Shown here: in pieces, positions 1-9,425 of the stretch
Layout of the letters: every line of letters begins with the position of its first letter
How positions within the stretch are numbered: position 1 is the first letter of the stretch
Origin: Pseudoclavibacter caeni
Lineage (GTDB): Bacteria; Actinomycetota; Actinomycetes; Actinomycetales; Microbacteriaceae
Direction of reading: 5' to 3'
DNA: 64,000 nt
NCBI RefSeq assembly: GCF_008831125.1
Contig: NZ_WBKA01000001.1
Coordinates: forward strand, 248,001 to 312,000
The notes under the pieces: generated by a model
What the model was told of the DNA's origin: nothing
Database searches by the model: none
What the model saw: only the letters and a program-made list of their open reading frames with translations
Program-made: the position numbers and the translations under genes

Positions 1-297
1 GTCTGGACGACGAGATCGACGCACGCTGATCGACGCACGCCGACCGTGTCACCCGACACGGTCGGACCACAGCGCCGCGGGAGTGTCCCATTTCGACACA
101 TTCCCGCGGCGCTGTCACGTTCCGCCCCCGGATGCCCGTTCTGTTCCGAGACGCCCCTGCCTACACTCGATCGTGAACCCGGATGTCACCGTCCGCAGAC
201 GAGCAGATTCGCCGAGCGAGCCGACGTCCGGGGCGACGGGCACGGCCATCGGGCGGTGTCCCGCCGATCACTGAGAATGGGCGACAAGGAGGCTCAG

Positions 298-1383
298 TTG
301 AAGGCAGCACGCTATTACGACAACCACGACATCCGCATCGAGGACATCCCCGAGCAGAAGCTCGAGCCCGGCACGGTGCGCATCGACGTGGCCTGGTGCG
401 GCATCTGCGGCACCGACCTGCACGAGTACCTGGACGGGCCGATCTTCTGCCCGCCGAAGGGGCATCCGCATCCGATCTCGGGCGAGGAGAGCCCGGTCAC
501 GCTCGGCCATGAGTTCTCGGGCGTGATCAGCGAGGTCGGCGAGGGCGTCGACGACCTGAAGGTCGGCGACCACGTCGTCGTCGAGCCATACATCGTCGGC
601 GACGACGTGTACACCGGCCCGGAGAGCAAGGACTACCACCTCTCGAAGGACATGAACTTCATCGGTCTGGCCGGACGCGGCGGCGGCCTGTCGGAGAACA
701 TCGTCGTGCGCCGTCGCTGGGTGCACAAGATCGACTCGAAGCTGCCGCTGGACGAGGCCGCGCTCATCGAGCCGCTGTCGGTCGCCTACCACGCGGTCGA
801 GCGCTCGGGCGCGAAGGAGGGCCAGACCGCCCTGGTCGGCGGCGCCGGCCCGATCGGCCTGCTCACCGCCACCGTGCTGCACGCCCTCGGTCTGAAGGTC
901 TACATCTCCGAGCTCAGCCCGCTGCGCCGGCAGAAGGCCCTCGATGCCGGCGTCGTCGACGAGGCGTTCAACCCGGCCGAGGTCGACGTGGTGGAGGAGG
1001 TGCGCAAGCGCACAGACGGCAAGGGCGCCGACGTCGCCTTCGAGTGCACGAGCGTGCAGGTCGTGTTCGACACGCTGATGGACGCGGTGCGCCCGACCGG
1101 CGTGATCGTGGTCGTGTCGATCTGGGGCAGGAAGGCCCAGTTCGACATGCACAAGCTCGTGATGAAGGAGCTCGACGTGCGCGGCACGATCGGCTACGTC
1201 AACACGCACCCCAAGACGATCGCTCTGGTCGAGAGCGGCAAGGTCGACCTCAAGCCGTTCATCACCAAGAAGATCGCGCTCGAGCACCTCGTCGACGAGG
1301 GCTTCGACACGCTGATCAACCACAACGAGACCGCGGTGAAGATCCTGGTCTCGCCGTCGGGCAAGGGCCTCGACGAGAAGTGA
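298..1383 (+). CDS. 2,3-butanediol dehydrogenase-type zinc alcohol dehydrogenase
   Basis: Medium-chain zinc-dependent dehydrogenase of 361 residues. It probably oxidises 2,3-butanediol or acetoin with NAD(H), as in the actinobacterial butanediol dehydrogenase family, which typically starts MKAARYY and has about 350 residues. Visible motifs are the catalytic-zinc region GICGTDLHEYLDGP, then GHEFSGVISEVG, and the Rossmann motif GGAGPIGLLTA. The reading frame is open much further upstream, but I place the start at the TTG at 298. A clear ribosome site (AAGGAGG, 286-292) lies five bases before it, and the protein then begins in register with the family. An in-frame ATG at 277 is the alternative. 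The gene stands alone and is followed by a hairpin. The exact substrate is inferred. Confidence 0.85.
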   Translation: MKAARYYDNHDIRIEDIPEQKLEPGTVRIDVAWCGICGTDLHEYLDGPIFCPPKGHPHPISGEESPVTLGHEFSGVISEVGEGVDDLKVGDHVVVEPYIVGDDVYTGPESKDYHLSKDMNFIGLAGRGGGLSENIVVRRRWVHKIDSKLPLDEAALIEPLSVAYHAVERSGAKEGQTALVGGAGPIGLLTATVLHALGLKVYISELSPLRRQKALDAGVVDEAFNPAEVDVVEEVRKRTDGKGADVAFECTSVQVVFDTLMDAVRPTGVIVVVSIWGRKAQFDMHKLVMKELDVRGTIGYVNTHPKTIALVESGKVDLKPFITKKIALEHLVDEGFDTLINHNETAVKILVSPSGKGLDEK

Positions 1384-1390
1384 GTCAGAC

Positions 1391-1423
1391 GCGGCCGCCC
1401 CGACATCGCTGACGGGCGGCCGC
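1391..1423 (+). terminator. Hairpin after the butanediol dehydrogenase
   Basis: Perfect 10-bp inverted repeat (gcggccgccc at 1391-1400 and gggcggccgc at 1414-1423) with a 13-nt loop, eight bases after the stop codon. There is no U-tract, which is common for terminators in high-GC actinobacteria. Confidence 0.55.
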
Positions 1424-1616
1424 TGACGGCGCCATGACGGCGGGTCACGGGGCAGACGCCTCGTGGCCCGCCGTTCGCGTGTGCGGCTGGAGACGACCGA
1501 GCGCGGGCGCGCGTGCGAGTTGCACGATCCTCCAGTCTGGATGCCACATGAGACGCCGTGGCAACCGCGACAGACACAGGCCTGAGTCGACATCATCCCT
1601 GGTCTGTGTCGGCGAC

Positions 1617-1976
1617 GTGTCTGAGAAGGTGCGGTTCGGGGAAGACGTGCAGTCGTGGGGTCTGGGACTGGATGACGAGACGTACGACCTGGTCGCTGCC
1701 GCGATCACCCGGCTGGAGACCGAAGGGCCCACGCACGGGCGACCGACAGCGGATCGGATCAGAGGTTCTCGCCATCACGACATGAAGGAGCTGCGTCCAA
1801 GATCGGCGGGGCGCAGCGAGATCAGGATTCTGTTCGCGTTCGATCCGAAGCCCCGCGCCATCCCGCCCATCGCAGGAGACAGGGCAGGCAGATGGAGGCA
1901 GTGGCACGGCGTGAACACCCCGATCGCCGATGACCGGTTCGATGAGGGGCTGACGAACGGGGGAGGAATGAGATGA
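1617..1976 (+). CDS. HigB/Gp49-like RelE-superfamily toxin
   Basis: The 119-residue product matches the pattern of phage-derived Gp49/HigB-type toxins: LDDETYDLVAAAITRLE, then GSRHHDMKELRP and GRSEIRILFAFDP, then a GD..GRW segment and a C-terminal IADDRFDE helix. Family members are ribosome-dependent mRNA interferases. I take the GTG at 1617 as start because it leaves about 20 residues before the first conserved helix; no strong ribosome site is seen. The frame is open further upstream, but that part has no family resemblance. The stop codon overlaps the start of the antitoxin-like ORF, the usual toxin-first order of this family. Several positions differ from the usual motif (for example AIPPIAGD where AILLVAGD is typical), so activity is uncertain. 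Confidence 0.65.
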   Translation: MSEKVRFGEDVQSWGLGLDDETYDLVAAAITRLETEGPTHGRPTADRIRGSRHHDMKELRPRSAGRSEIRILFAFDPKPRAIPPIAGDRAGRWRQWHGVNTPIADDRFDEGLTNGGGMR

Positions 1977-2113
1977 GCGTCAGGACGACGACCACCGCTT
2001 GGAGCGACGTGCGCGCCAAGCGCCCCGTCGACGAGGCCCTCGGTGGCATCGTGGAGGTCACTGCCGCCTTCGGCAGCCGCAAGGTCGTTCTCTCCACCAA
2101 GGCGCAGGTCTAG
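1973..2113 (+). pseudogene. Antitoxin remnant with internal deletion (HigA-like, HTH missing)
   Basis: A 46-codon ORF beginning ATG AGC GTC overlaps the toxin stop codon by four bases. Its first half (AWSDVRAKRPVDEA) resembles the N-terminus of HigA/XRE antitoxins. Its second half (ALGGIVEVTAAFGSRKVVL) resembles the beta-strand that normally follows the helix-turn-helix. The roughly 50 residues between them that would form the DNA-binding HTH are absent, and the join is in frame. The simplest reading is an internal deletion that removed the DNA-binding domain. Whether the short product still neutralises the toxin cannot be told from the sequence. Confidence 0.55.
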
Positions 2114-2214
2114 GGTCGATCTTTAAAGGGCGCACCCCTCCACCTCGTGGAGCCTTTCACCGTCACGACAGGAGGGAACACTCGGTCAGGGGATTCGGCT
2201 GCCCCTGGGGATCG

Positions 2215-2287
2215 TGGAGCCTAGGGGAATCGAACCCCTGACCTCCTGCTTGCAAAGCAGGCGCTCTACCAATTGAGCTAAGGCCCC
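2215..2287 (-). tRNA. tRNA-Ala (anticodon UGC)
   Basis: Read on the minus strand, the acceptor stem pairs GGGGCCT (2287-2281) with AGGCTCC (2222-2216), including one G-U pair. The D arm has AGCTCAATTGGTAGAGC. The anticodon stem CCTGC/GCAGG encloses TTTGCAA, giving anticodon TGC. The T arm contains GGTTCGATTCC. The discriminator base is A at 2215, and CCA is not encoded. It follows tRNA-Ile on the same strand. Confidence 0.96.
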
Positions 2288-2409
2288 GTGCCCGAGCCGA
2301 GTGACCGCGGCTCGAGTTTCCTCGCGCTTCCTCCGGACACGACGGAGGAGGCGGGATGCTCATCGCCGGCGGGATCGAGAACCACGTTCACGCGGGATCC
2401 GACCGGAAC

Positions 2410-2486
2410 TGGTGGGCCTACCTGGACTTGAACCAGGGACCTCTTCGTTATCAGCGAAGCGCTCTAACCACCTGAGCTATAGGCCC
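2410..2486 (-). tRNA. tRNA-Ile (anticodon GAU)
   Basis: On the minus strand, acceptor GGGCCTA (2486-2480) pairs with TAGGCCC (2420-2414). The anticodon arm CTTCG-CTGATAA-CGAAG gives anticodon GAT, and the T loop contains GGTTCAAGTCC. The 3' CCA appears to be encoded (2412-2410), unlike in the neighbouring tRNA-Ala. A tRNA-Ile/tRNA-Ala pair after gyrA is a common actinobacterial arrangement. Confidence 0.96.
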
Positions 2487-2560
2487 GTTTCACAGCACCA
2501 GATGAGTTTACAACAGGTCTGGCGCCGCAGGCAAATCACGCCACGGGGGCACGACCGCCC

Positions 2561-2974
2561 TCACCGCACGTTGCTGAACGTGAGCTTCAGACCGCCGACG
2601 ATGCGCGCGATGGCATTGTAGATCACCGCGCACAGCCCGCCGAACAGCGTGCCGAAGATGATGGTGACGATGCCTGCGAGCACTGACAGCCCCATCACCC
2701 GGCCGAAGCTGAAGATGCGCGCGACGTTCTCGGCGCCGTCGCTGCTCGTCGTCGACAGCAGGTCGTTGATCGGCTGGAACAGGCCGAGCTGCGACACGAA
2801 CAGCCAGGTGAGCAGGGCCAGCACGAGGCCCACGATCGCCAGGGCGATCGAGACCAGGAACGAGACCTTGAAAGCCGACCACACGTTCACCGCGACGAGT
2901 CGCAGGTGCACGAGCCGACGGCCCTGCGCCGGCCGGTTCGCCGTGGACCCCGACATGGGGGCGATGCTGTTCAT
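2561..2974 (-). CDS. DUF3566 membrane protein
   Basis: Small integral membrane protein of 137 residues matching the DUF3566 family, which in actinobacteria usually follows gyrA. Two hydrophobic segments are visible: VSFLVSIALAIVGLVLALLT (about residues 39-58) and a C-terminal VLAGIVTIIFGTLFGGLC. Between them lies a polar loop that reads INDLLSTTSSDGAENV. I chose the ATG at 2974, which has GAGAGGA about ten bases upstream. A GTG at 2992 that overlaps the gyrA stop codon as GTGA is an alternative that would couple translation to gyrA. Function is unknown. Confidence 0.8.
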   Translation of the reverse strand: MNSIAPMSGSTANRPAQGRRLVHLRLVAVNVWSAFKVSFLVSIALAIVGLVLALLTWLFVSQLGLFQPINDLLSTTSSDGAENVARIFSFGRVMGLSVLAGIVTIIFGTLFGGLCAVIYNAIARIVGGLKLTFSNVR

Positions 2975-2988
2975 CTTCCTGGTTCCTC

Positions 2989-5550
2989 TCACTGCTGCGC
3001 CGGGGCGGACGCGTCGGCCGCGTCATCCCGCACCACGTCGGCCGTCTCCCCCACGTCCGCCTCGTCGAGTGCGCGCTCCTCGTTGCGCGCCACGGAGATG
3101 ACGCGGTCACGCCCCTCGACTCGGGCGAAGACGACTCCCATCGTATCGCGCCCCTTGGCGGGCACCTCATCGACCGCGGAGCGGATGACCTTGCCTCCGG
3201 CGAGCACCACGAGCACCTCGTCGTGCTCCGACACGATGAGCGCTCCGGCGAGCTCGCCGCGGTCGTCGTTGAGCTTGGCCACCTTGATGCCCTTGCCACC
3301 ACGGCCCTGCACCCGGTACTGGTCGACCGCGGTGCGCTTGGCGTACCCGCCCTGGGTGACGACGAACACGAACTGGTCGCTCGGGTCGACCCCGGCGGGG
3401 ATGACGCTCGCCGACAGCAGGGCGTCGCCCTCGCGGAACGTCATGCCCTTCACCCCGGACGTGTCGCGACCCATCGGGCGCAGCGTGTCGTCGTCGGCGG
3501 TGAAGCGCAGGCTGAGCCCCTGCCGCGACACGAGGATGATGTCGTCGCCGGGATCGGCGAGCATCGCCGAGACGAGCTCGTCGCCCTCGCGCAGGTTCAC
3601 CGCGATGAGCCCAGCCGAGCGAGGCGAGTCGTACGCGTCCAGGCGGGTCTTCTTGACGAGTCCGCGCCGCGTGGCGAGCACGAGGTAGCGCGCCTGATCG
3701 TAGCCGGAGATGTCGATCACCTGCGCGATCGTCTCGTCCGGGGCCAGGGCGAGCAGGTTCGCCACGTGCTGACCCTTCGAGTCGCGGCCGGCCTCCGGCA
3801 CCTCATACGTCTTGGCCCGGTAAACCCGCCCGGTATTCGTGAAGAACAACAGCCAATGGTGGGTGGTGGTCACGAACAGGTGCTCGACGACGTCGTCCGC
3901 GCGCAGCTGGGCGCCCTTGATCCCCTTGCCACCGCGGTGCTGCGAGCGGTAGCTGTCGACCTTCGTGCGCTTGATGTAGCCGCCGCGGGTCATGGTGACG
4001 ACGACCTGCTCCTCGGGGATGAGATCCTCGACCGACATGTCGCCGTCATAGCCGTACTCGATGGTGGTGCGCCGCTCGTCGCCGTACCGGTCGACGATCT
4101 CGCCGAGCTCCTCGCCGACGATCTCGCGCTGCCGGACAGGGCTGGCGAGGATCTCGTGGTACTCGCCGATGCGCTCCTGCAGCTCGGTGTACTCATCGGT
4201 GATCTTCTGCCGCTCGAGGGCGGCCAGCTGGCGCAGCTGCATGTTCAGGATGGCCCGCGCCTGCAGGTCGTCGATGGCCAGCAGCGTCTTCAGGCCCTCG
4301 CGCGCGTCGTCGACGGTGCGCGAGGAGCGGATGAGGGCGATGACCTCGTCGAGCGCGTCGAGCGCCTTCAGATACCCCTCGAGAATGTGGGCGCGCTCCT
4401 CGGCCTTGCGCAGTCGGAAGCGGGTGCGGCGCACGATGACGTCGATCTGGTGATCGATCCACAGCGAGATGAACTGGTCGATGGAGAGCGTGCGGGGCAC
4501 GCCGTCCACCAGGGCGATCATGTTCGCGCCGAAGTTGTCCTGCAGCTGCGTGTGCTTGTACAGGTTGTTGAGCACGACCTTCGCCACGGCGTCGCGCTTG
4601 AGCACGATGACTAGGCGCTGGCCGGTGCGGCCCGAGGTCTCGTCGCGGATGTCGGCGATGCCGCTCACCCGGCCGTCCTTGACGAGCTCGGCGATCTTGA
4701 TCGCGAGGTTGTCGGGGTTGACCTGGTAGGGCAGCTCGGTGATCACCAGACAGGTGCGGTTGTGGATCTCCTCGATGCTCACCACGGCGCGCATCGTGAT
4801 CGAGCCGCGCCCGGTACGGTACGCCTGCTCGATGCCCCTGCGGCCGAGGATCAGCGCGCCGGTGGGGAAGTCCGGGCCCTTGATCCGCTCGATCAGCGCG
4901 TCCTGCAGCTCCTCGCGGGTGGCGTCCGGGTGTGCGAGCGCCCACTGCACGCCGTCGGCGACCTCGCGGAGATTGTGCGGCGGGATGTTCGTGGCCATGC
5001 CGACGGCGATGCCGACCGAGCCGTTGACGAGCAGGTTCGGGAACCGGCTCGGCAGCACGGTCGGCTCCTGGGTCTTGCCGTCGTAGTTGTCCTCGAAGTC
5101 GACGGTTTCCTCGTCGATGTCGCGCACGAGCTCGAGCGCGAGCGGCGCCATCTTCGTCTCGGTGTACCGGGGCGCGGCGGCGGGGTCATTGCCCGGGGAG
5201 CCGAAGTTGCCCTGGCCGAGCGCGAGCGGGTAGCGCATGCTCCACGGCTGCACGAGGCGCACGAGGGTGTCGTAGATGGCCGAGTCGCCGTGCGGGTGGT
5301 ACTGGCCCATGACCTCGCCGACGACGCGCGAGCACTTGTTGAACCCCTTGTCAGGGCGGTACCCGCCGTCGAACATGCCGTAGATGACCCGGCGGTGCAC
5401 CGGCTTGAGCCCGTCGCGCACGTCCGGCAGCGCCCGTCCCACGATCACGCTCATCGCGTAGTCGAGATACGACTTCTGCATCTCGGTGTTGAGATCGACC
5501 GGCGAGATCCTCCCGTGATTGTGCGGGGTCTCGGTCATGTCGTCTGCCAT
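2989..5550 (-). CDS. gyrA: DNA gyrase subunit A
   Basis: The 853-residue protein is a type IIA topoisomerase A subunit, which breaks and rejoins DNA in the A2B2 gyrase that introduces negative supercoils. The catalytic tyrosine is Y129 in AAPRYTE. The quinolone-resistance region reads [11 protein letters not shown] (residues 86-95) with Ser90 and Asp94, the positions equivalent to E. coli Ser83 and Asp87, so it has the susceptible-type residues. The C-terminal wrapping domain carries a GyrA-box-like [10 protein letters not shown] and repeated propeller blades such as [12 protein letters not shown]. The tail is acidic, then alanine-rich. It lies 77 bp downstream of gyrB on the same strand, so the two are probably co-transcribed. 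DUF3566 follows directly. Confidence 0.98.
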   Translation of the reverse strand: MADDMTETPHNHGRISPVDLNTEMQKSYLDYAMSVIVGRALPDVRDGLKPVHRRVIYGMFDGGYRPDKGFNKCSRVVGEVMGQYHPHGDSAIYDTLVRLVQPWSMRYPLALGQGNFGSPGNDPAAAPRYTETKMAPLALELVRDIDEETVDFEDNYDGKTQEPTVLPSRFPNLLVNGSVGIAVGMATNIPPHNLREVADGVQWALAHPDATREELQDALIERIKGPDFPTGALILGRRGIEQAYRTGRGSITMRAVVSIEEIHNRTCLVITELPYQVNPDNLAIKIAELVKDGRVSGIADIRDETSGRTGQRLVIVLKRDAVAKVVLNNLYKHTQLQDNFGANMIALVDGVPRTLSIDQFISLWIDHQIDVIVRRTRFRLRKAEERAHILEGYLKALDALDEVIALIRSSRTVDDAREGLKTLLAIDDLQARAILNMQLRQLAALERQKITDEYTELQERIGEYHEILASPVRQREIVGEELGEIVDRYGDERRTTIEYGYDGDMSVEDLIPEEQVVVTMTRGGYIKRTKVDSYRSQHRGGKGIKGAQLRADDVVEHLFVTTTHHWLLFFTNTGRVYRAKTYEVPEAGRDSKGQHVANLLALAPDETIAQVIDISGYDQARYLVLATRRGLVKKTRLDAYDSPRSAGLIAVNLREGDELVSAMLADPGDDIILVSRQGLSLRFTADDDTLRPMGRDTSGVKGMTFREGDALLSASVIPAGVDPSDQFVFVVTQGGYAKRTAVDQYRVQGRGGKGIKVAKLNDDRGELAGALIVSEHDEVLVVLAGGKVIRSAVDEVPAKGRDTMGVVFARVEGRDRVISVARNEERALDEADVGETADVVRDDAADASAPAQQ

Positions 5551-5627
5551 CGTCCTCTTGTCTCCTGTTCCGGCTGCCTGTGGCGGATGTCGTGGGCGCC
5601 GCCGCGGTCATCGCCGCGGCCGGCGCG

Positions 5628-7574
5628 TCAGATGTCCAGGAAGCGCACGTCCTTGGCGTTCGTCTGGATGAACGTGCGCCGGGCGTCGACGTCCTCGCCC
5701 ATCAGCACCGAGAACACCTCGTCGGCCTTCGCCGCGTCATCGAGCCGCACCTGCAGCAGCGTGCGCGTCTCCGGGTTCATCGTGGTCTCCCACAGCTCCT
5801 CGTAGTTCATCTCGCCGAGGCCCTTGTAGCGCTGGATGCCGGCGTCCTTCGGCAGCCGGTGCCCGGCGGCCCGCCCGGCGGCGAGCAGCTCGTCGCGCTC
5901 CTCGTCGGAGTAGGCGAACTCGTGGTCACGGTCGCTCCACTTCAGTCGGTACAGCGGCGGCTGGGCCAGGAACACGTTGCCGTGCTCGATGAGCGGTCGC
6001 ATGTAGCGGAAGAAGAACGTCAGCAGCAGCGTCGCGATGTGCGCACCGTCGACGTCCGCATCGCTCATCACCACGATCTTGTGGTAGCGCAGCTTGTCGT
6101 AGTCGAACTCCTCGCCGATGCCCGCGCCGAACGCGGTAATCATCGCCTGGATCTCGTTGTTCTGCAGCGCCCGGTCGAGCCGGGCCTTCTCGACGTTGAG
6201 GATCTTGCCGCGCAGCGGCAGGATCGCCTGCGTCTCCGGGTTGCGCCCCTGCACGGCCGAGCCGCCGGCCGAGTCGCCCTCGACCAGGAAGATCTCGCAG
6301 ATCTCGGCGTGCTTCGACGAGCAGTCCTTGAGCTTGCCCGGCATGCCGCCGGACTCCAGCACGCTCTTGCGCCGGGTCGCCTCGCGGGCCTTGCGGGCGG
6401 CGACCCGCGCCTGGGAGGCCTGCATCCCCTTGCGGATGATGTCCTTCGCCTGCTGCGGGTTGCGGTCGAACCAGTCGGTCAGCTGCTCACCGGTGACCTT
6501 CTGCACGAACGCCTTGGCCTCGGTGTTGCCGAGCTTCGTCTTGGTCTGCCCCTCGAACTGGGGCTCGGCGAGCTTGATCGAGATGACCGCGGTGAGCCCC
6601 TCGCGCACGTCGTCGCCGGTGAGGTTGTCGTCCTTGTCCTTGAGGATGCCCTTGTCGCGCCCGTACCGGTTGATCAGCGAGGTCAGCGCCGCGCGGAAGC
6701 CCTCCTCGTGCGTGCCGCCCTCGTACGTGTTGATCGTGTTCGCGTACGTGTGCACGCTCTCCGTGTACCCGGTGGTCCACTGCATGGCGACCTCGAGCGA
6801 CATGCCGCGCTCGGCGTCCTCGGCCTCGAAGTCGATGATCGGGTCGTTGATGACCTCGGCCTTCTTCGCGGCGTTGAGGAACTCGACGTAGTCGGTCAGC
6901 CCCCGGTCGTACCGGTAGCGCACGCTCACCGGCTCCTCGCCGCGCTCGTCGGTGAGCGTGATCGTCAGCCCCTTGTTGAGGAAGGCGACCTGCTGGAACC
7001 GCTGCCGCAGCGTCTCGAAGTCGAAGCGGGTCGTCTCGAAGATCTCCGGGTCCGGCCAGAAGGTCTGCGAGGTGCCCGTCTCGTCGGTCGCCTCGCCCAT
7101 CTCGATCGGGGCGATCGGGGCCCCGCCGTCATGGAACGACTGCCGCCAGACGTGGCCGTCGCGCCGCACCACGGTGTCGACCCGGGTGGAGAGCGCGTTG
7201 ACCACGGAGATGCCGACGCCGTGCAGGCCACCGGAGACCGAGTAACCGCCGCCGCCGAACTTGCCGCCGGCGTGCAGCACCGTCATGACGACCTCGAGCG
7301 TCGAGCGGTGCTCGGTGGGATGCTCCGCGACGGGGATGCCGCGGCCATCGTCGACGACCCGCACGCCGTCGCCCGGCAGCAACGTCACCTCGATGTGCGT
7401 CGCATAGCCGGCCAGCGCCTCGTCCACGCCGTTGTCGACGACCTCGTAGACCAGGTGGTGCAGCCCGCGCGGCCCGGTCGAGCCGATGTACATGCCGGGC
7501 CGCTTCCGCACCGCCTCGAGCCCCTCGAGGACGGTGATGTCGCTGGCATCGTAGGAATGCTGCTCTGGGGTCAT
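5628..7574 (-). CDS. gyrB: DNA gyrase subunit B
   Basis: ATPase subunit of gyrase, 648 residues. The GHKL ATP-binding motifs are [11 protein letters not shown] (Glu44, Asn48), DDGRGIPV and [14 protein letters not shown]. The TOPRIM metal-binding domain shows EGDSAGGSA and DADVDGAHI, and the C-terminal [10 protein letters not shown] motif is present. The start is the ATG at 7574 ([20 protein letters not shown]). The frame stays open upstream, but that stretch has no gyrB character. A CAGGAG sits a little far upstream. About 200 bp separate it from the DciA-like gene, so the gyrB-gyrA pair probably has its own promoter there. Confidence 0.98.
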   Translation of the reverse strand: MTPEQHSYDASDITVLEGLEAVRKRPGMYIGSTGPRGLHHLVYEVVDNGVDEALAGYATHIEVTLLPGDGVRVVDDGRGIPVAEHPTEHRSTLEVVMTVLHAGGKFGGGGYSVSGGLHGVGISVVNALSTRVDTVVRRDGHVWRQSFHDGGAPIAPIEMGEATDETGTSQTFWPDPEIFETTRFDFETLRQRFQQVAFLNKGLTITLTDERGEEPVSVRYRYDRGLTDYVEFLNAAKKAEVINDPIIDFEAEDAERGMSLEVAMQWTTGYTESVHTYANTINTYEGGTHEEGFRAALTSLINRYGRDKGILKDKDDNLTGDDVREGLTAVISIKLAEPQFEGQTKTKLGNTEAKAFVQKVTGEQLTDWFDRNPQQAKDIIRKGMQASQARVAARKAREATRRKSVLESGGMPGKLKDCSSKHAEICEIFLVEGDSAGGSAVQGRNPETQAILPLRGKILNVEKARLDRALQNNEIQAMITAFGAGIGEEFDYDKLRYHKIVVMSDADVDGAHIATLLLTFFFRYMRPLIEHGNVFLAQPPLYRLKWSDRDHEFAYSDEERDELLAAGRAAGHRLPKDAGIQRYKGLGEMNYEELWETTMNPETRTLLQVRLDDAAKADEVFSVLMGEDVDARRTFIQTNAKDVRFLDI

Positions 7575-7777
7575 CGCGCTGTGCCGCTCCTGATTCGTCG
7601 ATGCGACCGGCTGTGGAGAGCACCGGTCAAGCCTGCCCATTCTAGCAGCTTGCAGCCCTCTCCGGCGCGATTCCGGCCCTCTCAGCCATTCACCGGGCAC
7701 TCGCGTGGATTCACTCCGGACGCCCTCCACACGGCCGAGACGGCGTGTGACGGCCGGTGACGGCGATTCCGCCTCCG
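7575..7777 (-). promoter_or_regulatory. Likely gyrBA promoter and leader region
   Basis: This 203-bp stretch lies between the end of the DciA-like gene and the start of gyrB, both on the minus strand. No convincing gene lies here. The position indicates the gyrBA promoter, often supercoiling-sensitive in actinobacteria, but I cannot single out a convincing -35/-10 pair. Confidence 0.4.
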
Positions 7778-8251
7778 CTACCCGTAGGTGTCGCGAGGGC
7801 CGCGACCGGGCACCGACCGGATGCCGCGGCGCCACGACGGCGCGTCCGGCCCGATGAAGCGCATGTCGGTGACCTCCACCTCGGGCAGCAGCTCGGCGAT
7901 CCGGCCGAGCAGACGACTCTTCATCAGGCGCAGGTTCGCCGCCCAGGCGGTCGACTGACAACGCACCTCGACCACCGTGCCGTTGAGCCGGGCGCTCGTG
8001 CGCGCGGCGATGTCGTCGCCGACGACCAGACGCCAGTCGACCGCGAGCCGGGCCTTCTCCAGCGTCGGCTCCCAGCCCCGCTCGCGCACCAGCCGGCCCA
8101 TCACCTGGCCGATGCCGTGCGGATCGCGGCCCGGCGCGAACGGCTCGTCCGAGGGTGAGCCGTCGCCCTGCCGGGCGCGCCGGCGCCGGCCGCCGAACAC
8201 GCGGCGCATCCGCAGGTAGACGAGCGACGCCTCGTCGCGGATCTCAGCCAT
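7778..8251 (-). CDS. DciA-like DUF721 protein
   Basis: The 157-residue product belongs to DUF721, the family of DciA, proposed to help load or operate the replicative helicase in bacteria lacking DnaC-type loaders. The conserved core is [15 protein letters not shown], followed by [19 protein letters not shown], typical of the family's KH-like fold. An Arg-rich N-terminal segment ([10 protein letters not shown]) precedes it. The start codon overlaps the recF stop codon by eight bases, so translation is probably coupled. This position between recF and gyrB is standard in actinobacteria. Confidence 0.85.
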   Translation of the reverse strand: MAEIRDEASLVYLRMRRVFGGRRRRARQGDGSPSDEPFAPGRDPHGIGQVMGRLVRERGWEPTLEKARLAVDWRLVVGDDIAARTSARLNGTVVEVRCQSTAWAANLRLMKSRLLGRIAELLPEVEVTDMRFIGPDAPSWRRGIRSVPGRGPRDTYG

Positions 8252-9413
8252 CCACGGCCTCCGCCCCGCCGCCGACGATCACCCCGTCGCCGCTGAGCCG
8301 GCCGCGGTCGACGTGCACCACGGCAGTCGGCCGGTCGGCGAAGCGCGGCACGTCCTCGAGCACGGCGGCGGTGACGAGCACCTGCTCGTAGCCGGAGGCG
8401 AGCCCGATCAGCCGGCCCCGCCGGGCCGCGTCCAGCTCGGCGAACACGTCGTCGAGGATGAGCACGGGGTCGCCGGCGGGCGACACGGCCCGCAACGCCT
8501 CGGCGCCGGCCAGGCGCAGGGCCAGCGCCAGCGACCACCCCTCGCCGTGGCTCGCGTACTCCCGGGCGGGCAGCCCGTCGATCGCGAGCAGCAGATCGTC
8601 GCGGTGCGGGCCGACCGAGGTGACGCCGCGCTCGAGATCGCGGGGCCGGGCCTCGCGCAGCCGGTCGGCGAACTCGGCGCGCACGGCGGACGCGTCCCCG
8701 GCCCCGGCGAGCGCGGCGACCGTGTTCGTGCGCAGCTCGGCCGTCGCCCCGGCGTCAGTGTCGGCGATCAGGTCGTAGAGACGGGCCAGCGGACCGGCGA
8801 TCGAGCCGACGAGCGCGACCCGCTGCCGCAGGATCGCCGTGCCCAGGTCGACGAGCTGCTCGTCCCACACGTCGAGGGTGCCGAGGCCGCCGGTGCCGAC
8901 CCGCGAGGCCCGGGCGCTCTTCAGCAGCGTGTTGCGCTGCCGCAACACCCGGTCGTAGCCGCTGATCGTCTCGGCGAGGCGGGGGCGCATGGCCACCGCG
9001 AGCTCGTCGAGCATCCGCCGCCGGGTCTCCGGCCCCCCGCGCACCAAGGCGAGGTCCTCAGGCGCGAACAGCACGGTGGCGAGCTGGCCGGCGGCCTCGG
9101 CGACCCGACGCGGGGCGCGGCCCACGCGGACGCGATTGGGCGCGTCCCGGTTCAGCTGCGCGTCGAGCTGCAGCTGCCGCCCCTCGTGCAGCACCGTCGC
9201 CCGCACGATCGCCTGGTCGCATCCGGCCCGGATGAGCGGCACCGTGGTGGGCACGCGGTGCGAGCCGAACACGGACAGATACCGCACCGCCTCGACGAGG
9301 TTCGTCTTGCCCTGGCCGTTGCGCCCGGCGAACACCTGGATGCGCGGCCCGAGCTCGAGGACGGCATGCGTGTAGTTGCGGAAGTCGCGCACCTCCAGCC
9401 GCTGCACGTACAC
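8244..9413 (-). CDS. recF: DNA replication and repair protein RecF
   Basis: SMC-like ABC ATPase of 389 residues that acts with RecO and RecR to load RecA at single-strand gaps. Walker A is GRNGQGKTN (residues 30-38). The ABC-type signature region reads YASHGEGWSLALALRLA, and Walker B is PVLILDDVFAELD. The start is a GTG at 9413, twelve bases after the dnaN stop codon. The N-terminus MYVQRLEVRDFRNY fits the family, although no strong ribosome site is present. Order and tight spacing with dnaN upstream and the DciA-like gene downstream indicate one operon. Confidence 0.97.
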   Translation of the reverse strand: MYVQRLEVRDFRNYTHAVLELGPRIQVFAGRNGQGKTNLVEAVRYLSVFGSHRVPTTVPLIRAGCDQAIVRATVLHEGRQLQLDAQLNRDAPNRVRVGRAPRRVAEAAGQLATVLFAPEDLALVRGGPETRRRMLDELAVAMRPRLAETISGYDRVLRQRNTLLKSARASRVGTGGLGTLDVWDEQLVDLGTAILRQRVALVGSIAGPLARLYDLIADTDAGATAELRTNTVAALAGAGDASAVRAEFADRLREARPRDLERGVTSVGPHRDDLLLAIDGLPAREYASHGEGWSLALALRLAGAEALRAVSPAGDPVLILDDVFAELDAARRGRLIGLASGYEQVLVTAAVLEDVPRFADRPTAVVHVDRGRLSGDGVIVGGGAEAVDG

Positions 9414-9425
9414 GGGTGCCCCGGC

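Noticed and set aside
2114-2214. Possible hairpin between the antitoxin remnant and tRNA-Ala
   Set aside because: Only a 5-bp stem (ctcca/tggag) is clear; too weak to call a terminator.
5580-7760. 726-codon plus-strand ORF opposite gyrB
   Set aside because: Antisense shadow of gyrB in high-GC DNA; Arg/Leu/Val-rich translation with no domain.
7575-7961. Upstream extension of gyrB
   Set aside because: Arg-rich, overlaps the DciA-like gene, not found in GyrB.
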